From the NCBI RefSeq assembly GCF_004331485.1, contig NZ_SJKD01000002.1:434001-498000 (forward strand): a stretch of 64,000 nucleotides of DNA. The letters run 5' to 3'. A program made the position numbers and the translations under genes. The notes under the pieces were generated by a model. It was not told where the DNA came from, ran no database searches, and saw only the letters and a program-made list of their open reading frames with translations. Below, piece by piece: positions 17,837 through 29,176 of the stretch. The DNA comes from Kribbella capetownensis (lineage in GTDB: Bacteria > Actinomycetota > Actinomycetes > Propionibacteriales > Kribbellaceae). Positions within the stretch are counted from its first letter, which is position 1. Each line of letters begins with the position of its first letter.

Positions 17837-18237
17837 GCACGATGAGCGGCCCTGGGAACAACGCGGTCGAGAATCCCCATGCGGGGAAGGGATCCTCGGT
17901 CCTGCTCGACATCGGCGGCGACATCGGCGCCCTCGTGATCGACATGCCGGCCCGCCTCGAAGACGAGGAGGTCGAGCTCCGCAAGGCCGGCTCGTCGTCT
18001 CCCTCCGATCACCATCACGACCACGACCACGACCACGGCCATGGGCACGGCCACGGGGTGGCGCCGCATGTCGCCGTCGTACCTCGCCCGAAGCCCGATG
18101 GAACGACAGCGCACTCCGCCGTCTTCTCAGAAGTTGCCCAGGGCACCTATGAGCTCTACCTCCGCCCGCACGGCCCGGTGCAGCTGACGGTCGAGATCCA
18201 CGGCGGCCAGGTCACCGAGGCGACCTGGCCCAGCTGA
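17833..18237 (+). CDS. Hypothetical protein with His/Asp/Gly metal-binding repeat
   Basis: A 134-residue protein whose middle is DHHHDHDHDHGHGHGHG (near residue 60), a run able to bind Zn, Ni or Co. The C-terminal part (SEVAQGTYELYLRPHGPVQLTVEIHGGQVTEATWP) is predicted beta-rich. GTG 17833 overlaps the DUF4331 stop by 4 bp, indicating translational coupling; ATG 17842 is an alternative. The family is unknown to me. Metal storage or delivery to the DUF4331 protein is a reasonable but untested guess. Confidence 0.7.
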   Translation: MSTMSGPGNNAVENPHAGKGSSVLLDIGGDIGALVIDMPARLEDEEVELRKAGSSSPSDHHHDHDHDHGHGHGHGVAPHVAVVPRPKPDGTTAHSAVFSEVAQGTYELYLRPHGPVQLTVEIHGGQVTEATWPS

Positions 18238-18239
18238 CG

Positions 18240-18640
18240 GCGCTTGGCTTCTAGGCCCGAACTTCTGAGCCTCGATGAGCAACCGCTGGCTGGTCGCCAC
18301 CAACAGACCGTCTCTCTCGATCTGTTCGTGCAACGCCAGCAGCCGGTCGCGGTACTGCTCCACGGTGAAGTCCGGAACGATCCAGATCACCTTGCGCAGG
18401 GCTTCTGCTGATGCCACAGCCTGTTCGGTACCGCGTCCTTACCGGCAGGCTGTGGCCCCATCAAGTATTCCGTCAACTCGATAACGGTGCCGCCGGGATT
18501 CCGGCCAGCACCTCGCCGCCTCCGGTCTGGACATCGAGGGCCACGCCCGAGAAGCAACCGCACCGTCGTCCGACGACGGCATCCAGGAGTACACCTACGT
18601 CCTCGACGCTCTACAGCCGTGAGAGGGTACTGCGGCACTC
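18240..18640 (-). pseudogene. Decayed SAM-dependent methyltransferase
   Basis: Two methyltransferase pieces appear in different reverse-strand frames. VALDVQTGGGEVLAGIPA, the SAM-binding motif I of a known actinobacterial type, lies near 18490-18545. The C-terminal DFTVEQYRDRLLALHEQIER, then DGLLVATSQRLLIEA, lies near 18265-18380. The middle of the protein, about 100 residues, is missing and the frames do not join. Confidence 0.6.
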
Positions 18641-18659
18641 CAGCCAAGCATGGTCAGCG

Positions 18660-18992
18660 TCAGGGTTCGAGCACGGTGGGCTGGTGCAGCGGGATGAATC
18701 GGATGATCGGCTCTTCGTAAGGATGCGCGGCCTTCAGCGCCTTCAGGACGAGTGGTGCGGCTGAGGTCTCGCATTCGGACTCGACGCGGGTCTCGGTCCC
18801 GTGCATCAGCTTCCCGATCTCGCCGTCGAAGGGTTCGGCTCCGGGCATCGGCTTCCAGGTCCCGCCGATCTGCCACAAGCTCGTCACCTGGTCGTAACGG
18901 CCGACACGGCCGGCTCCGGCGGATTCCAGCGCCGCCAGGATCGCGGGAACGTGGTCGTCGGGAACGCAGACCTCGATCTTGACTCTCGACAT
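18660..18992 (-). CDS. NIF3/YqfO-type dimeric domain protein (CutA/PII-like fold)
   Basis: A 110-residue protein: MSRVKIEVCVPDDHVPAILAAL, GRYDQVTSLWQIGGTWKPMPGAEP, and AAHPYEEPIIRFIPL match the stand-alone version of the central domain of NIF3/YqfO proteins, which resembles CutA1/PII. The role is not established; metal or nucleotide sensing has been suggested for the fold. AGGAG lies 9 nt before the ATG. It is divergent from the SulP transporter, and their shared gap contains three spaced CCTCACC/GGTGAGG repeats. Confidence 0.8.
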   Translation of the reverse strand: MSRVKIEVCVPDDHVPAILAALESAGAGRVGRYDQVTSLWQIGGTWKPMPGAEPFDGEIGKLMHGTETRVESECETSAAPLVLKALKAAHPYEEPIIRFIPLHQPTVLEP

Positions 18993-19033
18993 CACAACTG
19001 TCTCCTCTCTCACCTCAGGGTAGGGTTTAGAAC

Positions 19034-19079
19034 GGTGAGGCGATCTGGTGCTCCTCACCGCGCCTGTCTGTTCCTCACC
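19034..19079. promoter_or_regulatory. Three 7-bp repeats at about 20-bp spacing (operator candidate)
   Basis: GGTGAGG at 19034-19040 is followed by its complement CCTCACC at 19053-19059 and 19073-19079. The last two sit in a longer direct repeat (CCTCACCSCGCCTG). Spacing of 19 and 20 bp places them on one face of the helix between the divergent NIF3-like and SulP genes. Confidence 0.45.
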
Positions 19080-19182
19080 CCGCCTGCCCCGATCAAGCGA
19101 CCCTCGAGCTGTGACGCCCGCGCAAAGATGCGCAGGAACCGGCCCGCCCTGAGGCCCCCGCCTGTGCCTGACTGGAGACCGC

Positions 19183-20709
19183 ATGACCTCGCTGACGCCT
19201 GAGTCAGCCGCGCCCGAATCCGTTCCGTCCCCCACCGACATCACGTCTGTCCTGGCAGCGCTGCGTTCGCCACGCCGGCTGCGGACCGAGGTGCTGGCCG
19301 GCCTCGTCGTCGGGCTCGCCCTGATTCCCGAGGCGATCAGCTTCTCGATCATCGCAGGCGTCGACCCGAGGGTCGGGTTGTTCGCGTCCTTCACGATGGC
19401 GGTGTCGATCGCGTTCCTGGGCGGACGCCCGGCGATGATCTCCGCAGCCACCGGCGCGGTCGCGCTGGTGATCGCGCCGGTGATGCGCAACCACGGCTTC
19501 GAGTACTTCGTCGCCACGGTGATCCTGGCCGGGATCCTGCAGGTCGTCCTGGGTGTGCTCGGCGTCGCCCGGCTGATGCGGTTCATCCCGCGCTCGGTCA
19601 TGGTCGGCTTCGTCAACTCGCTGGCGATCCTGATCTTCCTGGCGCAGCTTCCACACCTGACCCACGTCCCGTGGCTGGTCTATCCGCTGGTCGCGGCAGG
19701 TATCGCGGTGATGGTGTTCCTCCCGAAGCTGACCAAGGCGGTCCCGGCCCCGCTGATCGCCATCCTCGCCGTCACGCTGTTCGTGGCGCTGACCTCGGTG
19801 ACTGTTCCGACCGTCGGGGACGAGGGCAAACTGCCCGACAGCCTGCCGTCACTCTTCTTCCCGGACGTGCCGCTGAACCTGGACACGTTGCGCATCATCG
19901 CGCCGTACGCCGTGGCGATGGCGCTCGTCGGACTGCTCGAATCCTTGATGACCGCCAAGCTCGTCGACGACATCACCGACACGCACTCGGTCAAGACCCG
20001 CGAGGCCTGGGGGCAGGGCGTCTCGAACGTCATCACCGGCTTCTTCGGCGGGATGGGCGGTTGCGCGATGATCGGCCAGACGATGATCAACGTGAAGGCC
20101 TCCGGCGCCCGGACCCGGATCTCCACGTTCCTGGCCGGCGTGTTCCTGCTGATCCTGGTCGTCGGCCTCGGAGACCTCGTCGGCGACATCCCGATGGCCG
20201 CCCTGGTCGCGGTGATGATCATGGTCTCGGTCGGTACGTTCGACTGGCACAGCATTCAGCTCAAGACGCTGCGCCGGATGCCGCGCAGTGAGACCCTCGT
20301 GATGCTGTCGACCGTCGTGATCGTCGTCATCACCCACAATCTCGCCATCGGGGTCGTCGTCGGTGTCCTCGTCGCAATGGTGCTGTTCGCGCGCCGCGTC
20401 GCCCACTTCACCACGGTCAGCGAGGTGGCTCAGCCCGACGAGGACACCAAGACGTACGCCGTCACCGGTGAACTCTTCTTTGCCTCCAGCAACGATCTGG
20501 TCTACCAGTTCGACTACCGCGGCGATCCCGCGAACGTGGTGATCGACCTGACCGACTCTCACATCTGGGACGCGTCGACTGTGGCGACTCTGGATGCGAT
20601 CACCACGAAGTACGAGCGGTACGGCAAGACCGTCCGCATCGTCGGCCTGAACCCTTCCAGCGCGGAGCGGCACCAGCGCCTAGCCGGGCAACTGAGCGCC
20701 GGACACTAG
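19183..20709 (+). CDS. SulP family inorganic anion transporter with STAS domain
   Basis: A 508-residue protein. The membrane part has the SulP entry motif LAGLVVGLALIPEAISFSIIAGVDPRVGLF and 11-14 hydrophobic segments. The C-terminus (about 415-505) is a STAS domain, with VVIDLTDSHIWDASTVATLDAI around the usual regulatory Ser/Thr site. SulP carriers move sulfate, bicarbonate or related anions; the closest type by memory is the small bacterial SulP/BicA-like group. The start follows CTGGAG. The 3' end overlaps the convergent kinase gene by 30 bp. Confidence 0.9.
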   Translation: MTSLTPESAAPESVPSPTDITSVLAALRSPRRLRTEVLAGLVVGLALIPEAISFSIIAGVDPRVGLFASFTMAVSIAFLGGRPAMISAATGAVALVIAPVMRNHGFEYFVATVILAGILQVVLGVLGVARLMRFIPRSVMVGFVNSLAILIFLAQLPHLTHVPWLVYPLVAAGIAVMVFLPKLTKAVPAPLIAILAVTLFVALTSVTVPTVGDEGKLPDSLPSLFFPDVPLNLDTLRIIAPYAVAMALVGLLESLMTAKLVDDITDTHSVKTREAWGQGVSNVITGFFGGMGGCAMIGQTMINVKASGARTRISTFLAGVFLLILVVGLGDLVGDIPMAALVAVMIMVSVGTFDWHSIQLKTLRRMPRSETLVMLSTVVIVVITHNLAIGVVVGVLVAMVLFARRVAHFTTVSEVAQPDEDTKTYAVTGELFFASSNDLVYQFDYRGDPANVVIDLTDSHIWDASTVATLDAITTKYERYGKTVRIVGLNPSSAERHQRLAGQLSAGH

Positions 20710-21633
20710 TCGGGACAGGCTCCGCGTGACGAGGGTCGTGACGTACCTGGTGTGCGGATGCGGGAGGCCGATGATGCGGGCGTACTCCCGCGCTTCGACC
20801 GCCAGCTTGAGCGGCGCGACCTGCAACGCGATGTCCGCCAGGTGGCGCTTCTCCGCCGCGGTTCCCCACGGAAGGGCATCCAGGTAGGCGGCCAGCACTT
20901 CAGGGACGTTGCCCACTTCGTCGGCCTCCTGGCGTAGTCGATCCAGAGAGATCATCGGGCAACCGACCCTGGCCTCCTCCCAGTCGAGCAGAACCACAGA
21001 CTCGTTGTCTCGCACCAGTCCGTTTGTGCCCTGAATGTCCGGGTGATCAATCGAGATCGGCACGGCCGCGGTCAATTCCTCGATGCCGCGCTGCAGTGCG
21101 GGAAGGTGGCGACGAAGCCCGGCGACCAGTTCGTCGTCCAGATCGGCCACACGGCTCAGATCCGCCAGCAGAGTCTCCGGAATCGCGGTCAGGTCGTACT
21201 GAGGCAAGCCACGAAGATCCACGTCAGCCATCGCGCTTTGCACCTCACCGAGCGTCCTGGCCTGGGTCACCAGGGCGGCGGGTCCCACCGTCTCCACAGT
21301 CGGCCCACTCACGTACGCGAAAACACTGCGCTGCCAGACAGCATCGTCGTCGTGGGCAAGCAGTTCCGCCGTCGCCTGCGGGTATGCGCGCTCAACCGCT
21401 CGATGTACGGCGGCAGCATGTGGGTACACGACTGGACAGGCGTGCTTGACGACGACGTACTCGCCATCCACCTCGAACAGGCCGGTAGCTCCCCACCTCT
21501 TCACCCTGAGCACCTCAACCGGGCCCCGAACCACCGATGCCCCCGGCAAGACGGACCCCACCCACTCCGACAACCCACCAATATCCGCCCGATCCCCAGG
21601 CCACTCAGAAAGCTCAGGCACTAGCCACCGCAT
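20680..21633 (-). CDS. APH-fold phosphotransferase
   Basis: About 317 residues. ATGLFEVDGEYVVVKH carries the ATP-binding lysine; ISIDHPDIQGTNGLVRD is the catalytic loop (H-P-D in place of HGD) and VVLLDWEEARVGCPMISL the metal-binding motif. It belongs to the APH/choline-kinase superfamily with unknown substrate. ATG 21633 directly abuts GAGAGAGG; ATG 21651 or GTG 21621 are possible starts. Its stop lies inside the 3' end of the SulP gene on the other strand. Confidence 0.78.
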   Translation of the reverse strand: MRWLVPELSEWPGDRADIGGLSEWVGSVLPGASVVRGPVEVLRVKRWGATGLFEVDGEYVVVKHACPVVYPHAAAVHRAVERAYPQATAELLAHDDDAVWQRSVFAYVSGPTVETVGPAALVTQARTLGEVQSAMADVDLRGLPQYDLTAIPETLLADLSRVADLDDELVAGLRRHLPALQRGIEELTAAVPISIDHPDIQGTNGLVRDNESVVLLDWEEARVGCPMISLDRLRQEADEVGNVPEVLAAYLDALPWGTAAEKRHLADIALQVAPLKLAVEAREYARIIGLPHPHTRYVTTLVTRSLSRLVSGAQLPG

Positions 21634-21735
21634 CCTCTCTCTCACAACCATCAGGACACATCCCGAAGTCCATGATGATGTACGACGGGTCGAGCCGGCC
21701 GCCAGGGATGACCTGGACTGATAGCGTCGTTCGTT

Positions 21736-22491
21736 GTGGACGGCGCTGATGACTTGCGACTGGCCTTCGACACAGCGGATCTGGCGTCGGAACTCGCGCT
21801 CGCTTACTTCGAAGCCGGCGTCTCGGCAACACTGAAGGCCGACGGCACGCCGGTCACGGAAGCCGATCGGGCCGTCGAGCGATTGATTCGCGAGACGTTG
21901 GCTGCGGCGAGGCCGGACGATGCGCTCCTCGGCGAGGAACTTGGCCGGCTCGGTGAGTCCGGTCGCGTCTGGATCGTCGACCCGATCGACGGTACGTCGT
22001 ACTTCAGCCGGAACGACCCGAACTGGCGGGTCCAGATCGCGCTGGAGGTTGCCGGGAGCATCGAGATCGCGGTCGTCGCCGCGCCCGGGCTGCAACGCTG
22101 CTGGTGGGCGACCCGCGGCGGGGGCTCCTTCGAGTCATCGTGGCCACGCGAGGAGGCCGAAGCGAAGCGCCTCGAGGTCAGCAGCACGTCAAGCTTGGCC
22201 GACGCCCGGCTCGAGGCTCTCGACGACACCTCGAGAGCCCGCCTCGCACCGAACGTGGCCCACCCACCGACCACCCCACTTCCACTGATCGACCTTGTGC
22301 GCGGCGAGCTCGACGCGTTCTTGGTAGAGCGCTACCACCTCTGGGATCACGCCCCCTGGATCCTCCTCGTCGAAGAAGCCGGCGGCCGCTTCACCAACCC
22401 AACCGGAGGCCACGCCGGCGACCAAGGCGGCGGCCTCTACTCCAACACCAACCTCCACACCCAACTCCTCAGGGCCCTCGACTACCCGTGA
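21736..22491 (+). CDS. Inositol monophosphatase family protein
   Basis: A 251-residue protein of the IMPase/histidinol-phosphatase/CysQ superfamily. Metal ligands are in LLGEELG (Glu), WIVDPIDGTSYF (DPIDGT, near residue 78) and LWDHAPWILLVEEAGG (WDxA). It hydrolyses a small phosphate monoester; inositol-1-phosphate, histidinol-phosphate and related substrates cannot be separated by eye. GTG 21736 lies 8 nt after a TAGCGT box with no ribosome site, so it is probably leaderless. A small membrane protein gene overlaps its stop by 4 bp. Confidence 0.85.
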   Translation: MDGADDLRLAFDTADLASELALAYFEAGVSATLKADGTPVTEADRAVERLIRETLAAARPDDALLGEELGRLGESGRVWIVDPIDGTSYFSRNDPNWRVQIALEVAGSIEIAVVAAPGLQRCWWATRGGGSFESSWPREEAEAKRLEVSSTSSLADARLEALDDTSRARLAPNVAHPPTTPLPLIDLVRGELDAFLVERYHLWDHAPWILLVEEAGGRFTNPTGGHAGDQGGGLYSNTNLHTQLLRALDYP

Positions 22492-22787
22492 AACACGGCG
22501 GGACAAAGAGGACTGCCATCACCGACGATCCGGGCCTGCCCGGCATCGCGGTCGACGGGCGGCGTCGTTCACTGCCGGCGCTCGCGGAGAGCGGCATGTA
22601 CCCCCAAGCGACCTTCGACGCGGACTTCCACCGGGTGGTCAACTGGTGGCGGGTGAGCACGGACCCGGCCGCGCGGGTCCAGCCGCCGAAGCAAACGCGC
22701 GACCGGCTGACGCCCCGGGTCTACGGACTCATCCTGGGAGTGCTCATCGTCGTCGTCACCTTCATCATCGCGTACCTACGCTCCTGA
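22488..22787 (+). CDS. Small hypothetical protein with C-terminal membrane segment (99 aa)
   Basis: GTG 22488 overlaps the phosphatase stop codon (GTGA) and gives 99 residues. The C-terminus PRVYGLILGVLIVVVTFIIAYLRS is one strong membrane helix followed by a basic tail; the rest is soluble (FDADFHRVVNWWRVSTDPAARVQPPKQTRDRL). I recognise no family. The overlap implies co-translation with the phosphatase. Confidence 0.6.
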   Translation: MKHGGTKRTAITDDPGLPGIAVDGRRRSLPALAESGMYPQATFDADFHRVVNWWRVSTDPAARVQPPKQTRDRLTPRVYGLILGVLIVVVTFIIAYLRS

Positions 22788-22796
22788 CCCGCACAG

Positions 22797-23810
22797 TCAG
22801 TCGCCTTCTATGAGTCGGACGGCATGCAGCCCGGCGTCGAGCGTGCCGGGCGAACTGGCGAAGTCGATGACGGTGTCGACGAACTTGATGGCGTGCTCGT
22901 CACCGCCGGACACCGCGCGGGACATGACCTCAGCTGGACTGACGTCCTCGGAGCTGGGAGCCGGTCGCGGCTCTCGCGGTGAGTAGGCCGCAGTGACTGC
23001 AGCCGTCGCCGCCCACGCTGCCTCGAGGCTTGGCTGCCACAGCCGCTCGGGCAGTTCGGGCATGGTTCTCAGTACGGCGTTGGGCGCGGTGGCAGCGTGG
23101 ACGAGCATGATCGGACTTCCGTGGCCGTGGGTCGCGTAGCGCAGGACCGATGCTTCGGTGATCGACGCGAGTCGTTCCTGAGCGGTTCCCGTGCCAGGGA
23201 TGGCGCCGGCCGCCTCGGTCCAGCGATCGGTAGCGGCAAGCTGTGCGAGGCGGTGCCGGATGCCGAACCGCTGGTCCGCGACCCGTGGCACAGCGTCGAG
23301 GGCAGACCGCGGATCACGCGATCGATAGGGACCTTGTCCGGCCGGGGCCAGCGGCTGCCATCGAGCCGCCCAGTACGCGAGGCCGTGAGCCAGTTCAAGA
23401 GCACGGGCGGGAGTCTCCTCGTCGGCCAGCGACCGCACCGCATGACCGACCCGAATGACTCCGTGCGTCGCGCCCGCAGCAATTCCCGGGAGCAGCCGCG
23501 GCCACCAGGTCGCCAGCACCTGACGCCACGGCGCCTCCCGAACCTCTGTCTCGAAGAAGTTCAGCCAGTCACCTGCTCTGACCGGATCGCCCAGCGGATC
23601 CCGCCACGCCTCCTGCTGGATCCGGTCGATCCCGCGCGGACGCGACTCGAGCTGATCGCCGTACTCGTCCAGCCAGCGGTGAACTGTTGCTCCATGCCCC
23701 CTTCGGGTCAGCACCTCGGCGGCCATCGGCGCATGGTTCGACAACCAACCGTTGCGCTCGGGCCCGGTGTCACGCAGACGCTCATACGCTTCGTCCAGAT
23801 AGCTCTCCAT
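22797..23810 (-). CDS. Questin oxidase-like protein (DUF4243)
   Basis: A 337-residue protein. SNHAPMAAEVL, GIAAGATHGVIRVGHAVRSL and DEHAIKFVDTVIDF match the conserved blocks of the questin oxidase/DUF4243 family, whose fungal members act as Baeyer-Villiger-type oxidases on anthraquinones. The bacterial substrate is unknown. A GGGGG run is close to the ATG, and an ACTTCAAGT tandem repeat overlaps its promoter. It is convergent with the small membrane protein gene (10-bp gap). Confidence 0.8.
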   Translation of the reverse strand: MESYLDEAYERLRDTGPERNGWLSNHAPMAAEVLTRRGHGATVHRWLDEYGDQLESRPRGIDRIQQEAWRDPLGDPVRAGDWLNFFETEVREAPWRQVLATWWPRLLPGIAAGATHGVIRVGHAVRSLADEETPARALELAHGLAYWAARWQPLAPAGQGPYRSRDPRSALDAVPRVADQRFGIRHRLAQLAATDRWTEAAGAIPGTGTAQERLASITEASVLRYATHGHGSPIMLVHAATAPNAVLRTMPELPERLWQPSLEAAWAATAAVTAAYSPREPRPAPSSEDVSPAEVMSRAVSGGDEHAIKFVDTVIDFASSPGTLDAGLHAVRLIEGD

Positions 23811-23824
23811 CCCCCAACCGTCTT

Positions 23825-23844
23825 ACTTGAAGTACACTTGAAGT
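23825..23844. promoter_or_regulatory. Tandem ACTTGAAGT operator in the questin-oxidase-like promoter
   Basis: ACTTGAAGT occurs twice with a 2-bp gap (23825-23833 and 23836-23844). On the reverse strand TTGACT (23846-23841) precedes it and TAAGAC (23824-23819) follows. The core TTCAAGTGTACTTCAA is close to the dyad at 49942-49957. Confidence 0.5.
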
Positions 23845-23892
23845 CAACACGGATTGCTCTGGCTGGCGGACGTCCTGCGAGCGGCGGGGCGG

Positions 23893-24237
23893 TCATTGTC
23901 TGGGGGTGCCCACCCGTAGGCGGTTGCCGTCGGGGTCGTGTAGTTCGATCTCCCGGGCCCAAGGAGCGTCCTGTGGGCGATCACCGAACTCGGCGGCGAT
24001 GGCGTCGACGTCGTGGACGCGGAGGTATACCAGCGTGTTCGGGCGGGCGTCGCCTTTGTGCTCTGACAAGAACAGCCTGACCCGGCCGCGGGCTACCTCG
24101 ACGAACGCGGGCAGGCCTGGCTCGAAGCGGTGTTCCCACTGCTGGGTGAAACCCAGACGGCCGTACCACGCGACCGCCACAGCGGCATCCTTGACGTGAA
24201 GAATCGGAATGGCTTCCTCGTCCATGTGGCCCATCAT
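23893..24237 (-). CDS. VOC (glyoxalase/bleomycin-resistance) family protein
   Basis: A 114-residue single-module VOC protein. ILHVKDAAVAVAWYGRLGFTQQWEHRFEP is the first beta-alpha-beta-beta-beta unit, and DVDAIAAEFGDRPQDAPWAREIELHDPDGNRLRVG the second, with the metal-ligand Glu in the ELHDPDGN strand. Such proteins are bleomycin-binding, glyoxalase-like or dioxygenase-like; function is undecided. ATG 24237 or ATG 24225 may be the start. It lies 15 bp from the 3' end of the exporter gene and may be transcribed with it. Confidence 0.85.
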   Translation of the reverse strand: MMGHMDEEAIPILHVKDAAVAVAWYGRLGFTQQWEHRFEPGLPAFVEVARGRVRLFLSEHKGDARPNTLVYLRVHDVDAIAAEFGDRPQDAPWAREIELHDPDGNRLRVGTPRQ

Positions 24238-24252
24238 CCCAGCACATCTTCT

Positions 24253-27560
<3,308 letters not shown>

Positions 27561-27679
27561 CCACCTGATATCACTCCCTGTGGTCAGCGCTCGGTGATCG
27601 ACGGGGTTCGCTGCGTGACGACACGCGGCAGTATGTACTGACCTGGTCGGTCTCGTTTCGCAGCGTGACGACGAAGTGC

Positions 27680-27740
27680 TTGACATATCCGGTCGCGACG
27701 CTCGAAACTCAGCACACTTTCGCGATCCGAGAGCGCTCTC
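27680..27740 (+). promoter_or_regulatory. Promoter and LacI-type operator of the sugar-binding protein gene
   Basis: TTGACA (27680-27685), an 18-bp spacer and GAAACT (27704-27709) form a promoter. The perfect 12-bp palindrome GAGAGCGCTCTC (27729-27740) has the central CG typical of LacI/CebR-type operators and would sit just downstream of the transcription start. The LacI gene at 29177 is the likely regulator. Confidence 0.65.
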
Positions 27741-27767
27741 AACTCCGTCCAGTCCAGGGAGCTTTTG

Positions 27768-29096
27768 ATGCGGCCCAGAAACGGTGCCGGCCTCCGCCCC
27801 ATCGCACTGCTGTGTGCTTGTTCGTTCGTCCTGCTCGCCACCGCTTGCGGTGGATCCGGGGGATCGGATGCCTCGGGCAACAATGCCGACGACGGCCCGA
27901 AGATCGAACTGACCATCGCCACGTTCAACGAGTTCGGTTACGAGGACCTGTACCGCGAGTACGAGGCCCAGCACCCGAACATCAAGATCGTCGAGCGCCG
28001 CGCGCCCACCGTCGACGCGCACATCAAGAACCTGGACACCAACCTGGCCAACGGGTCCGGCCTGGCCGACATCGAGGCGATGGAGGTCAGCTGGATCTAC
28101 AACTACCTGGCCAAGGCGGACGAGTTCGTCGACCTGCGCGACTACGGCGCCAGCGACCTGAAGGACCGCTGGCTGGACTGGAAGGTCGCCGGCGCGACCA
28201 CAGCGGACGGCAAGATCATCGGCTACGGCACCGACATCGGGCCGGAGGCGATCTGCTACCGCCGCGACCTGTTCGCGAAGGCCGGGCTGCCGACCGACCG
28301 GGCCCAGGTCGCCAAGTTGTTCACCGACTGGTCGTCGTACTTCGCCACCGGCCGCAAGTTCAAGCAGAGGGTGCCCGGCTCGGCCTGGTACGACTCCGCC
28401 GTACTGACCTGGGAGGCGATGCGCAACCAGCTGATCCAGGCCTACTACTCCAACCAGGACCGCTTCCTCGGCGCGGAGAACCCGCTGCTGAAGAAGACCT
28501 GGGACCAGGTCGTGAAGGGCACCGCCGACGGTTTGTCCGCCGGGCTGCCGGCCTGGAGCGACGAGTGGAACAAGGCGTTCCGCAAGGACGAGTTCGCGAC
28601 GATGGCCTGCCCGGGCTGGCTGCTCGGCGTCATCCAGAGCAACGCGGGCAGCTACGGCAAGGGCAAGTGGGACGTCGCCGATGTGTTCCCCGGCGGTGGC
28701 GGCAACTGGGGCGGTTCGTACCTGACCGTGCCGAAGCAGTCGCCGCAGCCGGTCGAAGCGGCCCGGCTGGCCGCGTGGCTGACCGCGCCCGAGCAGCAGA
28801 TCAAGGTGTTCAAGAAGGTCGGCTCGTTCCCGTCGACCGTCGACGCGTACAACGATCCGCAGGTCAAGTCGCAGGTGAACCCGTACTTCAACAACGCGCC
28901 GGTCGGGCAGATCTTCGTCAACCGCGCGCAGAACGTGATCCTCAAGCAGCACAAGGGACCACGCGACGGTGAGATCAACCAGGTGTTCAGTGCGGAACTG
29001 GCCAAGGTCGACGAAGGCAAGCTGTCTGCGGACGCGGCCTGGAAGCAGGCGCTCGACCTCGCCGACAAGGCTGCGAACACCCGCAAGAGTGGCTGA
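27768..29096 (+). CDS. ABC sugar-binding lipoprotein
   Basis: A 442-residue extracellular solute-binding protein of family 1. The signal peptide ends in the lipobox LLATACGGSGG (Cys about residue 23). The mature part begins with LTIATFNEFGYEDLYREYEAQHPNIKIVERR, typical of CUT1 carbohydrate-binding proteins. AGGGAG lies 6 nt before the ATG. Unusually, no permease genes follow; a LacI regulator does. It must use permeases encoded elsewhere, or the permeases were lost. Expression is probably controlled by the LacI-type operator upstream. Confidence 0.9.
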   Translation: MRPRNGAGLRPIALLCACSFVLLATACGGSGGSDASGNNADDGPKIELTIATFNEFGYEDLYREYEAQHPNIKIVERRAPTVDAHIKNLDTNLANGSGLADIEAMEVSWIYNYLAKADEFVDLRDYGASDLKDRWLDWKVAGATTADGKIIGYGTDIGPEAICYRRDLFAKAGLPTDRAQVAKLFTDWSSYFATGRKFKQRVPGSAWYDSAVLTWEAMRNQLIQAYYSNQDRFLGAENPLLKKTWDQVVKGTADGLSAGLPAWSDEWNKAFRKDEFATMACPGWLLGVIQSNAGSYGKGKWDVADVFPGGGGNWGGSYLTVPKQSPQPVEAARLAAWLTAPEQQIKVFKKVGSFPSTVDAYNDPQVKSQVNPYFNNAPVGQIFVNRAQNVILKQHKGPRDGEINQVFSAELAKVDEGKLSADAAWKQALDLADKAANTRKSG

Positions 29097-29176
29097 CACC
29101 CCGGCCGTCGGCGCCGCGCGAACGCCCGGCCGAAGTACTACGGTGTGAGGGCACATCAACCGACGCGGGAGGACCG

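Noticed and set aside
18003..18059. Repeated CAC/GAC/GGC triplets as a DNA repeat element
   Set aside because: They encode the in-frame His/Asp/Gly run of the protein at 17833-18237 and need no separate explanation.
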